Below are positions 7,075 through 11,184 of a stretch of 11,184 bases of DNA, one piece after another. The DNA is from an uncultured Gammaproteobacteria bacterium (GTDB lineage: Bacteria; Pseudomonadota; Gammaproteobacteria; GCA-001735895), in NCBI GenBank assembly GCA_945787265.1, contig CALZHS010000019.1, forward strand, positions 1 through 11,184, read 5' to 3'. The position numbers were made by a program, and so were the translations under genes. The notes under the pieces are model-generated. The model worked only from the letters and a program-made list of their open reading frames with translations, was not told the DNA's origin and searched no databases. Each line of letters starts with the position of its first letter. Position 1 is the stretch's first letter.

Positions 7075-8305
7075 TCCTTATCTCAAGCTCGTGTTGGGAC
7101 TGGTTTTACTAGGACTGGTCGGCTGGGGGCTCTATTCGAGCATCGAGTTTTACGAGGAAACGGAGGAATCGGGCTGGAGTGTCGACGCGTTGCGTAATCC
7201 TTACCTGGCGGCGCAGAAGTTCATGACGCGAACCGGTATCGAGGTAACCGACGTCGATAGCCTGACGCGGCTCGATGAACTCTCGGGCCTCGGCACGCTT
7301 TTTTTCAGTGACGCCAACCAGGTGCAGACCCCCCGTCAACTCGCGCAGGTTATGGATTGGCTAGGGCAGGGTGGCAATGTCATTTATACCGCTGACATGG
7401 GATCCGCTGGCGACGACATGTTACTGCGCGAATTTTCGGTCGAGGTTGACTGGCGTGAGTATGAAGCCGAAGACGAGAGCGAAGAAAAACCATTGAGTGA
7501 AACCCTGCGTGACTACAATCGCCAGATCGAAGCAGGGAAATCCAGGGAAGAGATTGCGCAATCCCTGGACGACGAGGAAATCGCCATCACGCGGGTGCAG
7601 TTTGCCGATGACATCGGCGAAGTCGAGGTCGCGTTTGACGACGCCAAAATCCTGCTGCATCCCTACATCTTGGATACCGACAGCATCATCGATCCGCGGC
7701 CCTTCAGCTGGTCTTACTCGGAACACGGGGTGCACATGATGCAGTTCGAGGTCGGAAACGGCCTGTTAACGATCGTTTCCGATCCAGGCATCTGGACGTC
7801 GTATCAAATCGATCGCTACGATCATGCCTACCTGCTATGGCTATTGAGTTCGGGCGAGGGCAACTTCGCTATTCTGCGTTCGGTGTTACGTGACTCGATC
7901 TGGGCCCTGATGCGCCAAAATGCGAGCGAAGTATTGATCGCGGCAGGATTACTGATACTGATCTGGATATGGCGGACCGCCTATCGCTTTGGTCGACTGG
8001 TGCCGCGCAGCGCTTCGTATTCGCGAGCCCTGGGAGAGCATTTCTCATCTATTTCGCATTACCTGTGGCATCGTCGCCAGGGGCGATACCTGGTGGAACC
8101 ATTGCGCACGCGAGTGCTGCGACGCGCCAGCCTGACGCTGGGCGAATTTGGCCAGGTTGATCAGGCCCGGCAGTTCGAGCTCATTGCGCAGCGCTGTGAT
8201 CTCAATCCGGAGGCCATTGCGCGTGCCTTCACCAGCGCTGACTTCAGCGAAGCTTCTTTTGTACAAACGGTAAGACTCTTAAAACACATCGAGCAATCAC
8301 TATGA
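7061..8305 (+). CDS. DUF4350 domain-containing membrane protein
   Basis: A 414-residue protein with an N-terminal transmembrane anchor (about 8-27) and a large periplasmic part. A second transmembrane segment lies near 290-308 (VLIAAGLLILIWIW). After it comes the conserved YRFGRLVP motif, then a cytoplasmic helical tail of about 100 residues. DUF4350 covers the early periplasmic part, where LGTLFFSDANQ, LAQVMDWLGQGGNVIYTAD and later SDPGIWTSYQIDRYDHAYLL resemble the family's nucleotide-hydrolase-like fold. An acidic insert (around 135-150, EAEDESEEKP) breaks the domain. ATG 7061 is preferred over an in-frame ATG at 6875 because it has GGAG at 7050-7053 with 7-nt spacing and begins just before the anchor; the longer version would overlap DUF4129 by 200 nt. 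It overlaps the DUF4129 stop by 14 nt and the MoxR start by 4 nt (ATGA). In Mycobacterium a DUF4350 protein is also encoded beside MoxR and DUF58. Role unknown. Confidence 0.85.
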   Translation: MNRASPYLKLVLGLVLLGLVGWGLYSSIEFYEETEESGWSVDALRNPYLAAQKFMTRTGIEVTDVDSLTRLDELSGLGTLFFSDANQVQTPRQLAQVMDWLGQGGNVIYTADMGSAGDDMLLREFSVEVDWREYEAEDESEEKPLSETLRDYNRQIEAGKSREEIAQSLDDEEIAITRVQFADDIGEVEVAFDDAKILLHPYILDTDSIIDPRPFSWSYSEHGVHMMQFEVGNGLLTIVSDPGIWTSYQIDRYDHAYLLWLLSSGEGNFAILRSVLRDSIWALMRQNASEVLIAAGLLILIWIWRTAYRFGRLVPRSASYSRALGEHFSSISHYLWHRRQGRYLVEPLRTRVLRRASLTLGEFGQVDQARQFELIAQRCDLNPEAIARAFTSADFSEASFVQTVRLLKHIEQSL

Positions 8306-9270
8306 ATGATTCAAGCAGCACAACATCCGCGGCGATTAATACGCTTCGGGAACACATAAACAGCCGTCTGATCGGGCAGTCTAATGTCGTCGACCAGGTT
8401 TTAATCGCGATGCTTGCGGGTGGACATGTTTTGATCGAGGGTGTACCGGGCCTGGGTAAAACCCTGTTGGTGCAGACACTCGCTGCCGGAATCGGTGGCA
8501 AGTTCAAGCGCATCCAGTTCACGCCCGACCTGATGCCCGGAGATGTTACCGGACATGTCATGTTCGATATGTCCCAAAGCAAGTTTGTGCTCAAGCAGGG
8601 CCCGGTTTTTACCAACCTGTTACTGGCCGATGAAATCAACCGGGCACCTGCCAAGACCCAGGCCGCACTGCTCGAAGTCATGCAGGAATACCAGGTCACG
8701 CTGGATGGCAAGTCACTCGAAGTCGGCAAGCCGTTCATGGTGCTGGCGACCCAGAATCCGATCGAGCAGGAGGGCACCTACCCGCTCGCCGAGGCCCAGG
8801 TCGACCGCTTCATGATGAAGCTCAAGCTCGACTATCCGTCTCGAACCGAGGAGCAGGAGATCCTCGACCGAATGCTGGTAGACACCGAGCACGACGTGCG
8901 TCCGGTCCTCGGCATCGAGCGGCTGCTCGCCCTGCGCCAAGTCAGCGACAACGTCTACCTCGATAACAAGATCAGGGCCTACGTCCTCGATATCGTCACA
9001 GCGACCCGCGACCCGGAGTCCGCCGGCGTCGGCGATCTCCAGCACCTCATCTCGTTCGGCGCCTCGCCCCGCGCGTCGCTCTTCCTCGCCCGGGCCGCCA
9101 AGGCTCTGGCCCTGGTCCGTGGGCGCGGCTTCGTGATCCCCGAGGACGTCAAGGAGGTAGCGCCCGACGTGCTCCGACACCGGCTCGTGCCGACCTACGA
9201 GGCCGAGGCCGAAGAGATCTCGACCGACGACCTGGTCCAACGTCTCCTCGAGCAGATCGAGGTTCCGTAA
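8302..9270 (+). CDS. MoxR-family AAA+ ATPase (composition changes within the gene)
   Basis: A 322-residue MoxR ATPase of normal length. Walker A is GVPGLGKT (47-54), Walker B LLLADE (106-111) followed by INRAPAKTQAALLEVMQE, and sensor 1 ATQN (149-152). The conserved PIEQEGTYPLAEAQVDRF (153-170) includes the likely arginine finger, and the C-terminal lid covers about 215-320. MoxR proteins are chaperone-like ATPases that work with vWA/DUF58 partners. The protein itself looks intact, but its DNA does not look uniform. In codons 1-60, 35 of 60 end in G or C; in the last 60 codons 52 of 60 do, with CTC and GAG dominating. The change falls near 8,725-8,830, over the most conserved residues. The gene is therefore probably a hybrid of two orthologues, through assembly or recombination. 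The ATG overlaps the DUF4350 stop by 4 nt. Confidence 0.9.
   Translation: MNDSSSTTSAAINTLREHINSRLIGQSNVVDQVLIAMLAGGHVLIEGVPGLGKTLLVQTLAAGIGGKFKRIQFTPDLMPGDVTGHVMFDMSQSKFVLKQGPVFTNLLLADEINRAPAKTQAALLEVMQEYQVTLDGKSLEVGKPFMVLATQNPIEQEGTYPLAEAQVDRFMMKLKLDYPSRTEEQEILDRMLVDTEHDVRPVLGIERLLALRQVSDNVYLDNKIRAYVLDIVTATRDPESAGVGDLQHLISFGASPRASLFLARAAKALALVRGRGFVIPEDVKEVAPDVLRHRLVPTYEAEAEEISTDDLVQRLLEQIEVP
8725..8830. other. Composition breakpoint inside moxR
   Basis: Left of this interval the codons of moxR are mixed (GGT, GTT, AAT, TTA, CAT are frequent). Right of it nearly every codon ends in C or G, and the following genes share that bias. The interval encodes the near-invariant sensor 1 to arginine-finger segment. 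That is where unrelated moxR genes are most alike at the DNA level, so it is the expected place for a misjoin or homologous crossover. The frame is kept across it. Confidence 0.7.
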
Positions 9271-9307
9271 GGCGCCTGAGCCCGTGATAGGAGTTCGATA
9301 GCCCCGC

Positions 9308-10243
9308 ATGGCCGGCATCTTTGGTTTCCGCGCCGGTCGCCGCGAGCCCGAGCCCGGCCCATTCCGGCCAGCCGTTCCGGCGGAGCTCATGCGGGCGGTG
9401 CGGCGGATCGAGATCGCGACCAAGAAGCTCGTCGACGAAGGCGTCGCCGGCAGCTATCACTCGGTCTTCAAGGGCAGAGGCGTCGAATTCAACGAGGTCC
9501 GCTCGTACCAGCCGGGCGACGACATTCGCACCATCGACTGGAACGTCACTGCCCGGATGGGCAGCCCCTTCGTGAAGCAATTCGTCGAAGAACGCGATCT
9601 GACGGTCTTTCTCATCGTCGACATCTCGGGCAGCCTCAACTTCGGATCGCGAGCGATCCTCAAGCGCGAGCTCGCAGCCGAGGTCTCGGCTCTGCTCTCC
9701 TTCGCCGCTCTGCGCAACCAGGATCGAGTCGGGGCCGCACTGGTCTCGGACCACCTCGAGCTCTTTCTCGCTCCGCGCCGGAGGCGCAGTCACGTCTTGC
9801 GCCTCGTGCGCGAGATCCTGGCTCACCCTTCCGAGGGCGGTACTGACCTCGACCGGGCCGTGCGAGCCGCGGTGCGCAACCTCAAGCAACGTTCGGTCCT
9901 GTTTCTGATCTCGGATTTCGTCGGAACTCCCTTCAGCAGAGCGCTCAAGGAGGCGTCCTCACGCCACGACTTGATCGTCGTCGAGATCGCCGACCCGCAC
10001 GACCTATCTCTACCGGCCTCGGGTCCGGTCGTCCTGCGCGACGCCGAGACCGGCCGGGTCGGAGTCGTGCGGGGCTCACGCCGCACTCGCGCTTTCGGCA
10101 AGGAACGAGCCTCTGAGCGAGAAGAACTCCGATTGCTGACCAAGAGACTCGGTGCCGATCACATCGAGCTCCGCACGAACCGCCCCTACCTACCGGCCCT
10201 CGTTTCCTTCTTTGAACAGCGTCGCAGGAGGTTTCAGCGGTGA
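9308..10243 (+). CDS. DUF58 domain protein (vWA-like fold), soluble Bat-type
   Basis: A 311-residue protein with no transmembrane segment. The DUF58 core is plain: YHSVFKGRGVEFNEVRSYQPGDDIRTIDWNVTAR covers about 50-83. A vWA-type metal site follows, with DISGS at 105-109, a Thr in GGTD (177-180) and SDF at 202-204. DUF58 proteins act as partners of MoxR ATPases; in Bat-type operons they are soluble and followed by BatD- and vWA-like membrane proteins. The DUF58 proteins that accompany RDD/SpoIIM/DUF4350 usually carry N-terminal membrane helices and are longer. This one therefore fits the GC-rich right part, not the operon on the left. In-frame TAG at 9299-9301 rules out an upstream start. ATG 9308 has only a distant GGAG (9290-9293), 14 nt away. 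The stop overlaps the next start. Confidence 0.85.
   Translation: MAGIFGFRAGRREPEPGPFRPAVPAELMRAVRRIEIATKKLVDEGVAGSYHSVFKGRGVEFNEVRSYQPGDDIRTIDWNVTARMGSPFVKQFVEERDLTVFLIVDISGSLNFGSRAILKRELAAEVSALLSFAALRNQDRVGAALVSDHLELFLAPRRRRSHVLRLVREILAHPSEGGTDLDRAVRAAVRNLKQRSVLFLISDFVGTPFSRALKEASSRHDLIVVEIADPHDLSLPASGPVVLRDAETGRVGVVRGSRRTRAFGKERASEREELRLLTKRLGADHIELRTNRPYLPALVSFFEQRRRRFQR
10226..10231 (+). promoter_or_regulatory. Strong ribosome binding site for the BatD-like gene
   Basis: AGGAGG lies within the end of the DUF58 gene, 8 nt before GTG at 10240. It decides this GTG as the start of the next gene in preference to downstream TTG/GTG codons at 10327 and 10330. Confidence 0.7.
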
Positions 10244-11184
10244 GCTCGACGGCCCGGTGCCAGCCGAGTTGCATTGGCCGTGTCCGGTGCCAGCCACTTG
10301 TCGGGAGGCGGCGGCGGTCATTTGGTTTGGTGGCGCTTCTGTTTGTCGTTTTCGCGGGGGTGGTCTGCGGCCAGGAGAGCGGACGCGGCCCTGGTATCAC
10401 GGTGACTCTCAAGCCTCGTCAGGTCGAGGTCGGCGATCGGGTCAAGGCCGTCATCGAGCTCTCGGTCCCGACCGGCGTCGCGGTCGGCCCACCCTTGTTT
10501 CCCACCTGGGGAGAGACCTGGGGAGAGGGAGAGATCCTGGCCGCCGGGGAGGTCGAGTCGCTCCCGTCAAGCGGCCCGCTAGCACTCTACCGCCAGGTCG
10601 TGACGTTGTCTCTTTTTCGGACCGGCGAGATCACCCTGCCGCCGGTCACGCTCGAGATACCAACCGCATCCGAGGTTCTCCAGATCACCAGCGAGATCGC
10701 GGGCCCCCTCACCGTCGCCTCGGTGCTCCCCGAGGGCGAGCAAGAGCCGGCCCCCAAGCCGCCGGCGCCGCCGCGGCCCCTGCCGGTCGGCGAGCGATTC
10801 TGGTGGACGTTGGCCCTCGTCGCCGCCGGGTGTCTCACCGCCGCGGCCCTTCTACTGCGCCAACGAGCCGTCCGCATGGCGGCTCGCACCGTGACGACCG
10901 TCGACCCGCTCACCGCCCTACGTCAGGCCCTCACGCGGCTTCAGAGTGTCGACGAACCGGTCGCGCTCATTGCCGGCCTGAGTCTCGAGCTGCGGCGATA
11001 CCTCGGTCGCCGCCTGGGCTTTCCGGCAGCCGAATCCACCACCACCGAGATCCGCCGCCGTCTCCAGGAGCGCGCAATGCCGGCCGCCCTGGCGATCCCG
11101 ATCGACACTCTCCTCAAACACTGCGATGCGATCAAGTTCGCCCAGCGCCCGATCGCACTCGACGCCTGCGCTACGGATCTCGCC
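10240..11184 (+). CDS. BatD-like membrane protein, 3' end off the right edge
   Basis: An open frame of 315 codons from GTG at 10240 to the window edge. The GTG overlaps the DUF58 stop and has AGGAGG 8 nt upstream. The order is: a basic N-terminus (to about 27); a hydrophobic signal segment (28-42) with possible cleavage after VVCG (41-44); a periplasmic beta-rich domain (about 52-162, beginning ITVTLKPRQVEVGDRVKAVI); a Pro-rich linker (165-182); one transmembrane helix (186-206); and a cytoplasmic helical domain (about 222 on). The helical domain contains LRRYLGRRLGFPAAESTTTEI, like the C-terminal part of BatD/DUF4381-type proteins. These proteins follow MoxR and DUF58 in Bat operons, whose role is poorly defined. 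It has a long n-region for a signal peptide, with two RCQP copies. The C-terminal end is missing; probably only a few residues are lacking. The BatD/DUF4381 label is based on layout. Confidence 0.7.
   Translation, partial: MSSTARCQPSCIGRVRCQPLVGRRRRSFGLVALLFVVFAGVVCGQESGRGPGITVTLKPRQVEVGDRVKAVIELSVPTGVAVGPPLFPTWGETWGEGEILAAGEVESLPSSGPLALYRQVVTLSLFRTGEITLPPVTLEIPTASEVLQITSEIAGPLTVASVLPEGEQEPAPKPPAPPRPLPVGERFWWTLALVAAGCLTAAALLLRQRAVRMAARTVTTVDPLTALRQALTRLQSVDEPVALIAGLSLELRRYLGRRLGFPAAESTTTEIRRRLQERAMPAALAIPIDTLLKHCDAIKFAQRPIALDACATDLA
10254..10295 (+). repeat. Two direct copies of a 12-bp motif in the N-terminal coding region
   Basis: CCGGTGCCAGCC occurs at 10254-10265 and again at 10284-10295, 30 bp apart and in frame. 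Both copies encode RCQP upstream of the signal-sequence core. It may be a small dispersed DNA repeat captured in the gene start, or a local duplication. Confidence 0.5.

Noticed and set aside
8713..9889. Long minus-strand frames (8713-9423 and 9149-9889) opposite moxR and DUF58
   Set aside because: They are antisense shadows in GC-rich DNA, rich in Arg/Gly/Ala/Asp with no domain pattern, and overlap genes with clear family motifs.
1..11184. Search for CRISPR arrays, tRNA/rRNA genes, transposases, integrases and toxin-antitoxin pairs
   Set aside because: No regularly spaced repeats, RNA gene signatures or mobile-element proteins were seen in either strand.

Overview
The window looks like a metagenome-derived contig whose two parts have different base composition. 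From position 1 to about 8,730 the DNA has moderate GC, with mixed third codon positions and gene content typical of a Gammaproteobacterium, plausibly marine. From about 8,830 to the right end it is strongly GC-rich, with C/G-ending codons, AGGAGG-type ribosome sites and a Bat-type operon. That part resembles a different phylum; Acidobacteriota-like is a guess. The switch falls inside one open reading frame, the MoxR AAA+ ATPase gene, at its most conserved stretch.

Left region (1-3,030): a one-carbon/methylated-amine module. A trimethylamine methyltransferase (MttB) superfamily gene runs off the left edge on the minus strand. It lies 11 nt downstream of a GcvT-like folate-dependent methyltransferase gene. 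A GcvA-like LysR regulator is divergently transcribed. The 138-nt AT-rich space between the two directions holds three short inverted repeats with centres about 29 bp apart. The likely job is demethylation of a quaternary or tertiary amine (glycine betaine-type compounds are candidates), with methyl transfer to folate.

Middle region (3,196 to about 8,730): a tightly packed plus-strand operon with an extended -10 promoter. Its order is polytopic membrane protein, RDD protein, SpoIIM-family protein, DUF4129 protein, DUF4350 protein and MoxR ATPase. Four consecutive junctions overlap by 4, 14, 14 and 4 nt. RDD, SpoIIM, DUF4129, DUF4350, MoxR and DUF58 recur together in many bacteria, including Mycobacterium (around Rv3691-Rv3695). 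Function is essentially unknown; an envelope-associated chaperone-like complex driven by MoxR is the usual inference.

Right region (about 8,830-11,184): the 3' half of moxR, a soluble DUF58 (vWA-fold) gene, and a BatD-like membrane protein open at the right edge. This is the layout of Bat/aerotolerance-type MoxR operons, not the SpoIIM/DUF4350-type cluster on the left. The simplest reading is that two MoxR operons from different genomes were joined through their conserved moxR segment, most likely by assembly, less likely by real recombination. There is no RNA gene, CRISPR array or insertion sequence that I can support.
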